NCBI RefSeq assembly: GCF_042657385.1
Contig: NZ_JBHSLA010000003.1
Span: 372,001 to 436,000, forward strand
Source of the DNA: Algorimicrobium hallyeonense
GTDB taxonomy: Bacteria; Bacteroidota; Bacteroidia; Flavobacteriales; Flavobacteriaceae
DNA: 64,000 bases
Reading direction: 5' to 3'
Shown: one piece after another, positions 17,218 through 26,366 of the stretch
Numbering within the stretch: position 1 is the stretch's first letter
How the letters are laid out: each line of letters starts with the position of its first letter
The notes under the pieces: generated by a model
Told to the model about the DNA's origin: nothing
The model's input: the letters and a program-made list of their open reading frames with translations, nothing else
Databases searched by the model: none
Position numbers and translations under genes: made by a program

Positions 17218-17895
17218 ATGAGTAAATGTGAATCCTGTATTGCAAAACAATTAAATTCTTTAAATGCTATGACTACTGAAGAATTGCGAAAAGTATCAGC
17301 TTGTAAAACAACACGTTTTTACAAAAAAGGTGATATTATTTTTGATGAAGGCGAATCCCTTCATGGCGTTTATTGTGTTCGTAGTGGTGTTTGCAAGCTA
17401 ACCAAATTAAGTGCTAATGGTAAAGATCATACCGTAAAACTACTCGGAAAAGGGGAACTTCTAGGGCAACGTTCTATTATTAGTGATGAGCGGACCAATT
17501 TAAGTGCTGTGGCTTTAAATGATATTGAACTGTGTTTTGTGCCGAAAGATCAAATAATTACGCCTTTACACGAAAATCAAAATTTTTCATTTGATGTATT
17601 GCAGAATTTAGCAAAAGATTTGCGAAGTGCAGAAGACGACCTAATTAATATGGCTCAAAAATCCGTGAAGCAACGTATGGCGGAAACATTAATTTATATT
17701 CAACATGTTTTTGGTGTGGATTCGTCTGGAGCATTAAATGTTATATTATCACGTGAAGATTATGCTAGTATTGTAGGTACAGCAACGGAATCTGCCATTC
17801 GAATTTTATCACAGTTTAAAAAGGAAAAATTGATTGCCACATCTGGTAAACATATAACGATTACAGATATTGAAGGCTTAAAACGTGTGGATTAA
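17218..17895 (+). CDS. Crp/Fnr-family regulator, FNR-like with candidate Fe-S cysteines
   Basis: 225 residues: N-terminal cysteine segment, cyclic-nucleotide-type beta-barrel (about 25-115), dimer helix (about 120-155) and winged helix. Cysteines at 4 and 7 (CESC), 29, 53, 59 and 106. Cys4/Cys7 fit the first CxxC of E. coli FNR and Cys106 (IELCFVPK) fits its Cys122; the third N-terminal FNR cysteine is replaced by Asn13, so Cys29 might serve instead. The recognition helix TATESAIRILSQF keeps the Glu and Arg that read the TGA half-site. Adjacent to ccoI, with FNR-type sites nearby: probable oxygen-responsive activator of cco and copper-uptake genes. Redox sensing is inferred. Confidence 0.88.
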   Translation: MSKCESCIAKQLNSLNAMTTEELRKVSACKTTRFYKKGDIIFDEGESLHGVYCVRSGVCKLTKLSANGKDHTVKLLGKGELLGQRSIISDERTNLSAVALNDIELCFVPKDQIITPLHENQNFSFDVLQNLAKDLRSAEDDLINMAQKSVKQRMAETLIYIQHVFGVDSSGALNVILSREDYASIVGTATESAIRILSQFKKEKLIATSGKHITITDIEGLKRVD

Positions 17896-17896
17896 A

Positions 17897-17931
17897 AAAA
17901 TGCTTCAATCGTTTTAGATTAAAGCATTTTT
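17897..17931. terminator. Bidirectional terminator
   Basis: AAAATGCTTCAATC (17897-17910) pairs with GATTAAAGCATTTT (17917-17930) with one mismatch, loop GTTTTA, flanked by A and T runs. Located between the convergent regulator and Asp-box genes. Confidence 0.85.
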
Positions 17932-17961
17932 AGCATTCTTACCTTCATTATATTAATTTCT

Positions 17962-20900
17962 TTAAAACATTTTAACAGGTTTAAAAGGATTGAGTTGTAG
18001 TTTTTCCATTTCAGATTGATAGGTTCTCCAAGATTCTTTATAGAAAGCATTTGTTTTATTAATAGCTTCGTTAAAGGCATCTTCTGCGTGTTTTATCAAG
18101 GTGTCTTCAGTAGTTGTTATCCCATTTTTACGAGATCTAGAATACCAACCTGCTGTTCCTAATCTACTACTTACGGGAATATCATCTGAATTCGTAATAC
18201 CTTGACGCTTATCTGGTTTTCCTAAATATAGGTTAATAAGTTCATCTGCCTGTTCAGAAACCTCTTTAGACTCTTTTATGGCATCCTTGTATTTTTCTTT
18301 ATTTAATTTTTTTAAATCTGATGCATATTTATCGGCAATCTGCTTGCTTTCAACAAGCTGTTTTACAGCATTTGCCATTTTCTCTTGGAGCACTTCTAAA
18401 CGTTTGGCTGTATTATAAATGGCATCTATATTAGCTTGTGTTGCATTTAATCGCGGATCTGATTTAACTTCAATATTTTTTTCAGACGTTTCCGTTCCAT
18501 AAGTCATGACCACACGGTATGTTCCAGGCTTAACCGAAACACCACCCGATTCGCTTGTTTGTTTTCTAATGGATCTGGATGCACGCGGAACACCAGCTTC
18601 ATCCATATACCACGTCCATTTATGAACTCCTGTTTCTTTAGGTGTTTTACGTTTTAAGGTTCTAATCAGCCTGTCACCATCATATAACTGTAAGGTGATG
18701 GTGTCCTTGGTGGCCATAGATTTCTCTTCGACTTCTGAAGTATCTTCGTCATCAAGTGTAACTTCTGTCTGATCTTCTGCTTCAGATGATTCTTTTAGTT
18801 TTTGTTCTTTATGTTCTTTCGCTTTAATTGAATCTACTTTCACGAAATAGGAGAGTTCAGCACCATAACTGCGATTTACACCATGATACGTAGCATCTGC
18901 TCCAAAACGACTTCCGGTTGGTTGTTGGTAAGTGGCTTGATAGGCAATTGGAGGACTAAACAATTCTAAATCTGCGTTGAGCATTTGCTTGTTTTTTGCC
19001 ATGGCTCGTAAGGGTCTAATATCATCCAAAACCCATGCTGCACGACCAAAGGTACCAATTACTAAATCGTGTTCTCTTGGTTGAATCACTAAATCCTTAA
19101 CCGATACTGTTGGGAAACCTTCGGTCCATTTTGTCCATTTGTTTCCAGCGTCTATAGATATATATAAACCATCATCTGTTCCTAAAAATAGTAAATTGGG
19201 TTCTTCTAAATCTTCAATAATTGACAGTGTGTAGCTTTCTACATCGTCTGCATTAACAATACGCGTCCACGTTTTCCCGTAATTAGTAGTTCTATAAGCA
19301 TAAGGCTCATAGTTAAAACGTCTGTAATCATTCGCAATCAATAACGCTTCACCTTTATTCTTATTCGATGCTTTAATTTGTGGAATCCAGCTACCAGCTG
19401 GTAACCCTTTGATGTTTTTGGATACGTCAGACCAGGTTTCGCCACCATTTTGGGTTATGTGAACACGACCATCATCGGTGCTAACCCAAAGCATGTTGCT
19501 TTCAATAGGTGAGGGTTCTATTACCAAAATGGTACAATGGTTTTCAGCTCCAGTAGCATCCATGGTTAAACCACCACTTTCATTTTGTTTGAGTTTTTCA
19601 GGATCGTTGGTTGTTAAATCGTCTGAAATAATAGTCCAAGTTTCGCCTTTGTCAGTTGATTTATGGACAAATTGACTGCCAAAATAAATGGTGCTATTAT
19701 TAAAGGGATCTATGTTAATTGCTGAATTCCAATTGAAACGTAATTTTACATTCGGATCTGGATGGATGGGTTTTACCGTGTAATTACTTCCAGTTTCCCA
19801 ATCATACCGACTTACGGAACCTTCTTGACTCATAGTCCAACCGTAACGCGAATCGTCTTTGTCTGGCACCACATCAAAACCATCACCAAAACTAATTTCT
19901 TGCCAATAACTATTTCTAATGCCTTGTGCACGCCAAACATAAGCTGGTCCACGCCAAGAACCATTGTCTTGCATCCCTCCATATACGTTATAAGGAAAAT
20001 CATTATCAACATTTATATGATAAAATTGAGCAACGGGAAGATTTCCTATAAAACGCCAAGTGTCACCACCATCATGGGTAATATTCAAGCCACCGTCGTT
20101 ACCATCAATCATAAAACTACCATCTTCAGGGTGCATCCACCAAGCATGATGATCTGGATGAACTCCATTATCTACACCATACGTAGGCATGAGTCTTTGA
20201 AAGCTTTTTCCACCATCCTGACTGACATTTACATAGGTAAAAACCGAATACACGCGATTTTCATTCTGCGGATCCACATATATTTCAGAATAATAGAATG
20301 GTCTATCGCCAATATCATTTTTGTCATTAATTTTGCGCCATGTAAAGCCGCCATCTTCACTTTTGTAAAGTGCATTTTTTTTGGCCTCAACCAAAGCATA
20401 AATAACATCTGGTTTACTTGGCGCAATGGCAACACCTATCCTTCCTAAATTCCCGGAAGGAAATCCTTCATCTTCGGTTATTTTTTTCCACGTATCACCA
20501 CCATCAAAGGTAATGTGCATGCCCGAACCTTCACCTCCTGAATTAAAAAACCAAGGATCGCGTTTGTGTTCCCACATGGCAGCAATTAATTTGTTAGGAT
20601 TGGTTGGATCCATAATTAAATCGGCAGCACCCGTTTTATTATTGGCAAAGAGAATGTTTTTCCATGTTTTTCCACCATCCGTCGTTTTATAAACTCCGCG
20701 TTCTGGATGTTCACCCCAAGGTGAGCCAATGGCAGCGGCATAAACCACATTCGGATTTGTTGGGTCAATAACCACACGATGAATATGTCGTGTTTTCTCT
20801 AAACCCATAGCTTGCCAGTTTTTGCCACCATCCAAAGATTTGTAAATTCCATACCCACCATTTAAACTGTTTCTAGGATTCCCTTCACCAGTACCAACCC

Positions 20901-21201
20901 AAATAACACTCGGGTTTGATTGCTGAATAGCAACCGCACCAATAGATGCTGTAACTTCATGATCGAAAATAGGATCCCACTTTATGCCACCTGAAGTCGA
21001 TTTCCATAAACCGCCGGAGGCCGTACCAACAAACATTATGTTTGGATTGGAATGAACAACATCAATAGCAGTTACACGGCCAGACATGCCACCAGGACCA
21101 ATATTTCTGGGTTTCATGTTTTTTACTAAATCGAGGTTGAAATCTTGCGTAAACCCTGAAATTGATATAAATAGGAATAATAGAAGAAATCGTTTTTTCA
21201 T
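17962..21201 (-). CDS. Large secreted Asp-box (BNR/sortilin-like) beta-propeller protein
   Basis: 1079 residues. Signal peptide MKKRFLLLFLFISISGFTQ. Residues about 30-740 contain roughly ten Asp-box motifs of the type S/T-x-D-G-G-x-T-W (SLDGGKNW, TTDGGKTW, TFDGGDTW, SEDGGFTW, THDGGDTW and others), giving one or two beta-propellers as in VPS10/sortilin and bacterial glycosyl-hydrolase-like proteins. The last 290 residues hold an acidic linker (EDQTEVTLDDEDTSEVEE) and a helical region. No catalytic residues or T9SS sorting domain are recognised. Such proteins are widespread in Bacteroidota and of unknown function; export to the periplasm is likely. Confidence 0.85.
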   Translation of the reverse strand: MKKRFLLLFLFISISGFTQDFNLDLVKNMKPRNIGPGGMSGRVTAIDVVHSNPNIMFVGTASGGLWKSTSGGIKWDPIFDHEVTASIGAVAIQQSNPSVIWVGTGEGNPRNSLNGGYGIYKSLDGGKNWQAMGLEKTRHIHRVVIDPTNPNVVYAAAIGSPWGEHPERGVYKTTDGGKTWKNILFANNKTGAADLIMDPTNPNKLIAAMWEHKRDPWFFNSGGEGSGMHITFDGGDTWKKITEDEGFPSGNLGRIGVAIAPSKPDVIYALVEAKKNALYKSEDGGFTWRKINDKNDIGDRPFYYSEIYVDPQNENRVYSVFTYVNVSQDGGKSFQRLMPTYGVDNGVHPDHHAWWMHPEDGSFMIDGNDGGLNITHDGGDTWRFIGNLPVAQFYHINVDNDFPYNVYGGMQDNGSWRGPAYVWRAQGIRNSYWQEISFGDGFDVVPDKDDSRYGWTMSQEGSVSRYDWETGSNYTVKPIHPDPNVKLRFNWNSAINIDPFNNSTIYFGSQFVHKSTDKGETWTIISDDLTTNDPEKLKQNESGGLTMDATGAENHCTILVIEPSPIESNMLWVSTDDGRVHITQNGGETWSDVSKNIKGLPAGSWIPQIKASNKNKGEALLIANDYRRFNYEPYAYRTTNYGKTWTRIVNADDVESYTLSIIEDLEEPNLLFLGTDDGLYISIDAGNKWTKWTEGFPTVSVKDLVIQPREHDLVIGTFGRAAWVLDDIRPLRAMAKNKQMLNADLELFSPPIAYQATYQQPTGSRFGADATYHGVNRSYGAELSYFVKVDSIKAKEHKEQKLKESSEAEDQTEVTLDDEDTSEVEEKSMATKDTITLQLYDGDRLIRTLKRKTPKETGVHKWTWYMDEAGVPRASRSIRKQTSESGGVSVKPGTYRVVMTYGTETSEKNIEVKSDPRLNATQANIDAIYNTAKRLEVLQEKMANAVKQLVESKQIADKYASDLKKLNKEKYKDAIKESKEVSEQADELINLYLGKPDKRQGITNSDDIPVSSRLGTAGWYSRSRKNGITTTEDTLIKHAEDAFNEAINKTNAFYKESWRTYQSEMEKLQLNPFKPVKMF

Positions 21202-21298
21202 AAGTGGTGGTTTAGTTTGCCTTAAAGTTAAGCAAGAAAACTTAAATAGATGTTAAGGCCCTAATTTTTGAGTGAAAATTGTCGTAATTTTATGATGC

Positions 21299-22426
21299 AT
21301 GAAAAAAGAAAATACACACAGAAAAGGCTTCGTATTTACACAATATGAATCGCCTTCACAAAGTCCGTTTGAGAAACTTTTTGATATTTTTAAAGAGCTG
21401 ATTACCCATACATCGGGTGATTTTGATGAAGCAATAGATTGGTTAAAACAATTGGATGAAGAATACAAGTTAACAACGCCCGATTACACCATTGAAGACT
21501 TTATTGAAGATTTAAAAGCGAAAGGCTACATTCGTGAGGAAATTCGTCCGGATGGTAAAAAAGGGACTGCCATTACCGCAAAAACGGAACGCGCCATTCG
21601 GCAATCTGCTTTAGCCCAAATTTTTGGTAATTTAAAAAAGAGTGGAAGCGGTAATCATAAAAGTAAAGGTCTTGGAATAGGAGATGAGCATACAGGAGAT
21701 TTTAGAAATTACCAGTTTGGTGATGGCGTGGATAAAGTGAATATTACGGAAAGTCTTCGGAATGCCCAAATTAATAATGGGTTAGGAAATTTTAATTTAA
21801 CAGAAGAAGATTTAGTGGTTGAAGAAACCACACATAAATCGCAAATGAGTACTATTTTAATGATAGACATTAGCCATAGTATGATTCTGTATGGTGAGGA
21901 TCGGATTACGCCAGCCAAAAAAGTTGCCATGGCATTGGCAGAATTAATTACCACACGCTATCCAAAAGATACACTTGATATTTTGGTTTTTGGAAACGAT
22001 GCGTGGCCAATTAAAATTAAGGATTTACCGTATTTAACTGTGGGACCTTATCATACCAATACAGTGGCAGGATTGCAATTGGCTATGGATTTATTACGAC
22101 GAAAACGAAATACGAACAAGCAAATATTTATGATTACAGACGGCAAACCCAGTTGCTTAAAGTTACCAGATGGCACTTATTATAAAGATAGTAATGGTTT
22201 AAATCCACACATTACTAATAAATGTTATGCTATGGCGCAACAAGCCAGAAAATTACATATTCCCATTACTACGTTTATGATTGCTCAAGATCCCTATTTA
22301 ATGCAGTTTGTTGAAGAATTTACAAAAGCAAATCAAGGGAAAGCATTTTATACAGGCTTAAAAGGTTTAGGCGAAATGATTTTTGAAGATTATGAAAGTA
22401 ATAGAAAGAAACGAATTAAGGGATAA
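21299..22426 (+). CDS. VWA-domain protein paired with a MoxR-like ATPase
   Basis: 375 residues, no signal peptide or membrane segment. N-terminal helical region with a Gly/Ser-rich patch around 120-130, then a von Willebrand A domain (about 180-360) with MIDAS motif DISHS and the later TDGKPS. ATGs at 21292 and 21295 are out of frame with it; 21299 is the start. It is followed after 78 bases by an AAA+ ATPase gene, the usual MoxR/VWA or ChlI/ChlD-like pairing, in which the VWA protein acts as partner or adaptor for the ATPase. Substrate unknown. Confidence 0.85.
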   Translation: MKKENTHRKGFVFTQYESPSQSPFEKLFDIFKELITHTSGDFDEAIDWLKQLDEEYKLTTPDYTIEDFIEDLKAKGYIREEIRPDGKKGTAITAKTERAIRQSALAQIFGNLKKSGSGNHKSKGLGIGDEHTGDFRNYQFGDGVDKVNITESLRNAQINNGLGNFNLTEEDLVVEETTHKSQMSTILMIDISHSMILYGEDRITPAKKVAMALAELITTRYPKDTLDILVFGNDAWPIKIKDLPYLTVGPYHTNTVAGLQLAMDLLRRKRNTNKQIFMITDGKPSCLKLPDGTYYKDSNGLNPHITNKCYAMAQQARKLHIPITTFMIAQDPYLMQFVEEFTKANQGKAFYTGLKGLGEMIFEDYESNRKKRIKG

Positions 22427-22504
22427 TTAAAAGACAAAAAACGAAAAGAGAAAGCATTATTAAATTTAAATAGTGTCTTCTTTCTCTAATCTAAACAAAG
22501 AAAT

Positions 22505-23971
22505 ATGAAAATAGAAAACATAAGTACATTAGGCGCATTAAAAAAATCAGGTTATACATCGCGATCCATAAAAGATGAATTACGAGACAATTTAATTGAA
22601 AAAATTAAACGTAAGAAGCCCATTTTTACAGGAATTCATGGGTATGAAAATACAGTTATCCCCGAATTACAACGTGCTATTTTATCACGACACAATATTA
22701 ACCTATTAGGACTCCGTGGACAAGCAAAAACCCGTTTAGCGCGTTTAATGCTCACTTTGTTAGATGAATATATTCCCGTTGTTGAAGGTTCTGAAATAAA
22801 TGATGATCCGTTGAATCCAATTTCCCGATACGCCAAAGAATTAATTAATGAAAAAGGTGATAACACCCCAATTTCTTGGATGCATAGAAGTGAGCGTTTT
22901 GCCGAAAAATTAGCGACACCTGATGTTACGGTAGCCGATATTATTGGTGATGTAGATCCTATAAAAGCAGCCAATTTAAAGTTGAGTTATGCTGATGATC
23001 GTGTCATTCATTATGGGATGATTCCACGTGCAAATCGCTGTATTTTTGTTATTAATGAGTTGCCAGATTTACAAGCTAGAATACAAGTAGCCTTATTTAA
23101 TATTTTGCAGGAAGGCGATATTCAAATTCGTGGATTTAAATTGCGATTACCTTTAGATATGCAGTTCGTTTTTACCGCAAATCCTGAAGATTATACCAAT
23201 CGGGGTAGCATTATTACACCATTGAAAGATAGAATTGGTTCTCAAATATTAACACACTATCCAGATGATATTGAAACGGCTAAACGGATTACACAGCAAG
23301 AAGCTAAATCCGATTATCGCCAAAAAGAAAATATTCATGTACCAGAATTGGCTAAAGATTTATTAGAACAAATAGTTTTTGAAGCCCGTGAAAGCGATTT
23401 TATTGATGAAAAAAGTGGCGTAAGTGCCAGATTAAGCATCACCGCTTTTGAGAATTTATTGAGTACTGCCGAATTGCGTGCCTTGAAAGCAGGCGATGCT
23501 AAAACAACGGTACGTTTATCTGATTTTCTTGGCATTATTCCTGCCATTACAGGAAAAGTAGAATTGGTTTACGAAGGCGAACAGGAAGGCGCAGCCCAAG
23601 TGGCTTATAATTTAATTGGTGACGCCGTTAAAAGTTTATTTCCCGAGTTTTTTCCGAAGATAGAAAAACTCCGAAAACAAAATGAAGAAAGCCCGTATGA
23701 TCCTATTGTATCTTGGTTTTTTAATAACACGGATGAATTTGAATTGCTAGACGATTTACGGGATAAGGCGTATAAATCATTATTAGAATCCGTATCGCCT
23801 TTAGATGATTTATTAGGTGAACACCAACCAAAACTTTCCAAAAAAGAAAGTTATTTCGTGAAAGAATTTGTGCTTTGGGCTTTAGTGGAACATAAATTAT
23901 TGAGCAAATACCGCTTTACAGAAGGACTACAGTTTAAAGATCCCTATGGTAGTTTCATTAGTGATTTATAA
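22505..23971 (+). CDS. MoxR/ChlI-like AAA+ ATPase
   Basis: 488 residues. Walker A GLRGQAKT (in NLLGLRGQAKTRLAR), Walker B-like IFVINELPDL and sensor-type FTANPEDYTNRG are visible, arranged as in the MoxR and magnesium-chelatase ChlI clades. Note that Walker B has Asn-Glu in place of Asp-Glu. The C-terminal 200 residues are helical and have no named domain. No chlorophyll or cobalamin genes are near, so a chelatase role is unlikely; a chaperone or complex-maturation role together with the VWA protein is more probable, but unproven. Confidence 0.85.
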   Translation: MKIENISTLGALKKSGYTSRSIKDELRDNLIEKIKRKKPIFTGIHGYENTVIPELQRAILSRHNINLLGLRGQAKTRLARLMLTLLDEYIPVVEGSEINDDPLNPISRYAKELINEKGDNTPISWMHRSERFAEKLATPDVTVADIIGDVDPIKAANLKLSYADDRVIHYGMIPRANRCIFVINELPDLQARIQVALFNILQEGDIQIRGFKLRLPLDMQFVFTANPEDYTNRGSIITPLKDRIGSQILTHYPDDIETAKRITQQEAKSDYRQKENIHVPELAKDLLEQIVFEARESDFIDEKSGVSARLSITAFENLLSTAELRALKAGDAKTTVRLSDFLGIIPAITGKVELVYEGEQEGAAQVAYNLIGDAVKSLFPEFFPKIEKLRKQNEESPYDPIVSWFFNNTDEFELLDDLRDKAYKSLLESVSPLDDLLGEHQPKLSKKESYFVKEFVLWALVEHKLLSKYRFTEGLQFKDPYGSFISDL

Positions 23972-23987
23972 ACATAGCAATTATACT

Positions 23988-24026
23988 AAAATGAAAAAGC
24001 GGTCAATTTGATCGTTTTTTCATTTT
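23988..24026. terminator. Bidirectional terminator
   Basis: Imperfect stem AAAATGAAAAAGCGGTC / GATCGTTTTTTCATTTT between convergent genes; it covers the last codons of the PepSY gene. Confidence 0.7.
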
Positions 24027-24557
24027 AATCTGTTTCGGTTTTAGCCACAACCAAAATCCCGTAAAAGCTAATAACATCAAGCCAAATGAGCTAATGGTTG
24101 AATAAAATAATTTTATAGGTTTGGACTGATTTCCAAAAAGATAATCAAGAATGGAACCATCATGAATCATTTCAATAATATCAGCCGTTCGAGTTTTGTC
24201 TGAAAGAATAGCACCCGAATAACAATCAATTTGAATTTCAGTGAAATGGGTTTCAAAGCGTATTTTGGCAATGCCTTTAGAGGGTCTGTAATCAATCCGG
24301 TTTATTTCAGATGGTAAGTTCTGTAAGTTTACATAATTGATGGCAATAGCTTGAATACTATCCAAACTAATCAATTCCAATTGTTGATTAATAGCTTTTT
24401 GAGACTTTGGTTTTAGTTGTAACTCATCTTTCCAAGTAAGGAGTAGGCCTGTAGCTCCAAGAATAAACATAAATACAACCAAAGGCATAGCAATAAAGCG
24501 GTGCATTTTACGATACCATCGTGATTGTTTTGCTAATTTTTTACGTTTTTCTTTCAA
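24003..24557 (-). CDS. PepSY-associated membrane protein
   Basis: 184 residues. N-terminal basic stretch, membrane segment (about 21-42, with the motif MHRFIAMPLVVFMFILGATG typical of PepSY_TM proteins), a periplasmic PepSY-like domain (about 60-130) and a second membrane segment (about 152-170) with a WLWLKPK end. Related proteins are linked with iron-siderophore or flavin reduction. Full-length PepSY_TM proteins have four helices, so this is the short two-helix form. It lies downstream of the M1 peptidase on the same strand with an 84-base gap. Confidence 0.75.
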   Translation of the reverse strand: MKEKRKKLAKQSRWYRKMHRFIAMPLVVFMFILGATGLLLTWKDELQLKPKSQKAINQQLELISLDSIQAIAINYVNLQNLPSEINRIDYRPSKGIAKIRFETHFTEIQIDCYSGAILSDKTRTADIIEMIHDGSILDYLFGNQSKPIKLFYSTISSFGLMLLAFTGFWLWLKPKQIKMKKRSN

Positions 24558-24641
24558 GTTTAGCAGTTATGGGACATGCGAAAATAAGTTATTGTTTGCT
24601 TCTTTCTCTTAAAGCTATGTTAACGCAAATTCAACAAAATT

Positions 24642-26276
24642 CTATAATTTAGAAACTTGCACGTAAAAATCGTTATCAACTATCAATTTTTCATCTGAAA
24701 TAGGCGTTGTTTTCCATTCGGTAGTTGGATAAAGCCACTGATCTTTATTATTAAAAGTTACTTGGATAGGCATATCAAAATCAGCAACAACATGGTTCCA
24801 TCGGTATTTTAAACTACCATTGCTAATACTATATTCCAAGTTAGGAATATGTGACTGACGTAAATATTGATTAAAAAATGCAGTTAAATCTATTCCAGAT
24901 TGTTCTGAAATATAATCTTCAATCTGTTTTGTAGTAACGGTTTGATGGTAAAACGTTTTGTTTAATCCACGTAAAATATGGCGCCATTTTTCGTCATCAG
25001 CAACTAATTGTCGCAAGGTGTGCAACATATTGGCTCCTTTGTAATACATATCACCAGAGCCTTCTTTATTTATATTGTAAGTTCCAATTAAAGGTCTATC
25101 ATTTTGAATACGTTTTCGGGTACCAATAACATAATCGGCAGAGGCTTCTTTGCCATAAAAATAATCGACAAATAAATTTTCAGAATAGGAGGTAAACCCC
25201 TCGTGAATCCACATATCAGCAATATCTTTATTCGTGATATTATTAGCGAACCATTCGTGTCCAGCCTCATGAATAATGATAAAATCGAATTTTAAGCCCC
25301 AACCGGATTCCGATAAATCGTTTCCTAAATAACCCATTTTATAGTGATTCCCATAGGTTACAGAACTTTGGTGCTCCATGCCTAAATACGGAACTTCCAC
25401 TAATTTAAAACCATCCTCATAAAATGGATATGGTCCAAACCAATGTTCAAAGGCTTCCATCATGCGTGGTGCATCTTTAAAATGTGTTTTTGCTTTTTCT
25501 AAATTATCACGGAGTACATAATAATCCATATCCAAAGGCCCATTTTCACCTGAATAAACTTCGGAAAAATGTACATAATCACCAATATTTACATTCACAC
25601 CATAATTATTAATCGGATTTTTTACAGCCCAATTATATGTTGTAGTTGATTTATTTTGAACAATACTCTGTAAACGACCGTTAGAGACATTCATTAGTCC
25701 TTTTGGTACAGTTACACTAATATCCATGCTATCCACCTCGTCATACATGTGGTCCTTGTTCGGCCACCAAATACTAGCGCCTAGACCTTGACAAGATGTG
25801 GCTACAAAATGATTGCCGTTAGTATCTTTTTTCCATGAAAAACCACCATCCCACGGTGCACGAATGGCTTCTTTCGGATGGCCTTCGTAGTGTATTTCAA
25901 TAGCATTGTTGGAACCAAGAATTTGTTTATCAATCAATCCGATAAAATAGGCATTGCCATCACGTGATGCTTTCAATTCTTTACCATTTTGTGTGACCTT
26001 GGTTATATATAAAGGTTCTTGTAAATCGATTTGAATAACGGCATACGGTTTTAAAACGGTGTATTTAACCGTGTTTTTTCCTTTAATAAATTTGGTGTCT
26101 GGATCTACAGAAATATCTAAATGATAATAGGTTAAATCCCACCATTCGCGTTCTGGTGTAATGGAACCACGAAGCGTGTCTTGATGCGTAAAGGTGTTTT
26201 TTTCTTGGAGTAAACCTTGACTGAATAATGTAAATGGGATTAATACTATGGCTAAAAAGTATATGGATGTTTTCAT
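24642..26276 (-). CDS. M1-family zinc metallopeptidase, secreted
   Basis: 544 residues. Signal peptide ending near TLFSQ. Zinc motif HEAGH (336-340) with the third ligand Glu359 in HEGFTSYSE, and substrate-binding motif GMEHQ (299-303), the M1 GAMEN-type position. Shorter than aminopeptidase N because it lacks the large C-terminal helical domain. Exopeptidase acting on exported peptides is likely. No T9SS domain. Upstream lies the terminator of the fad operon, so it is an independent unit. Confidence 0.92.
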   Translation of the reverse strand: MKTSIYFLAIVLIPFTLFSQGLLQEKNTFTHQDTLRGSITPEREWWDLTYYHLDISVDPDTKFIKGKNTVKYTVLKPYAVIQIDLQEPLYITKVTQNGKELKASRDGNAYFIGLIDKQILGSNNAIEIHYEGHPKEAIRAPWDGGFSWKKDTNGNHFVATSCQGLGASIWWPNKDHMYDEVDSMDISVTVPKGLMNVSNGRLQSIVQNKSTTTYNWAVKNPINNYGVNVNIGDYVHFSEVYSGENGPLDMDYYVLRDNLEKAKTHFKDAPRMMEAFEHWFGPYPFYEDGFKLVEVPYLGMEHQSSVTYGNHYKMGYLGNDLSESGWGLKFDFIIIHEAGHEWFANNITNKDIADMWIHEGFTSYSENLFVDYFYGKEASADYVIGTRKRIQNDRPLIGTYNINKEGSGDMYYKGANMLHTLRQLVADDEKWRHILRGLNKTFYHQTVTTKQIEDYISEQSGIDLTAFFNQYLRQSHIPNLEYSISNGSLKYRWNHVVADFDMPIQVTFNNKDQWLYPTTEWKTTPISDEKLIVDNDFYVQVSKL

Positions 26277-26309
26277 TATGAAAAATTTTCAATAAAAATA
26301 CATAAAAAG

Positions 26310-26340
26310 AAAAGCCGTTCCGAATTTCGGAACGGCTTTT
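26310..26340 (-). terminator. Terminator of the fad operon
   Basis: AAAAGCCGTTCCGAA (26310-26324) and TTCGGAACGGCTTTT (26326-26340) are perfect 15-bp arms around one base. The minus-strand product runs into a T-rich tract. Confidence 0.92.
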
Positions 26341-26366
26341 CGCTTCTAACTAAACTTAATCTATAC

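Noticed and set aside
19762..20448. 228-residue ORF on the plus strand
   Set aside because: Antisense shadow of the Asp-box gene, with low-complexity Ile/Thr-rich translation and no start signals.
18500..21100. Repeated ccaccatc motif
   Set aside because: It is the reverse complement of GATGGTGG, encoding Asp-Gly-Gly in Asp boxes, not a DNA repeat element.
22447..22487. Hairpin AGAGAAAG / CTTTCTCT between VWA and ATPase genes
   Set aside because: Loop of 25 bases and no T-tract; not convincing.
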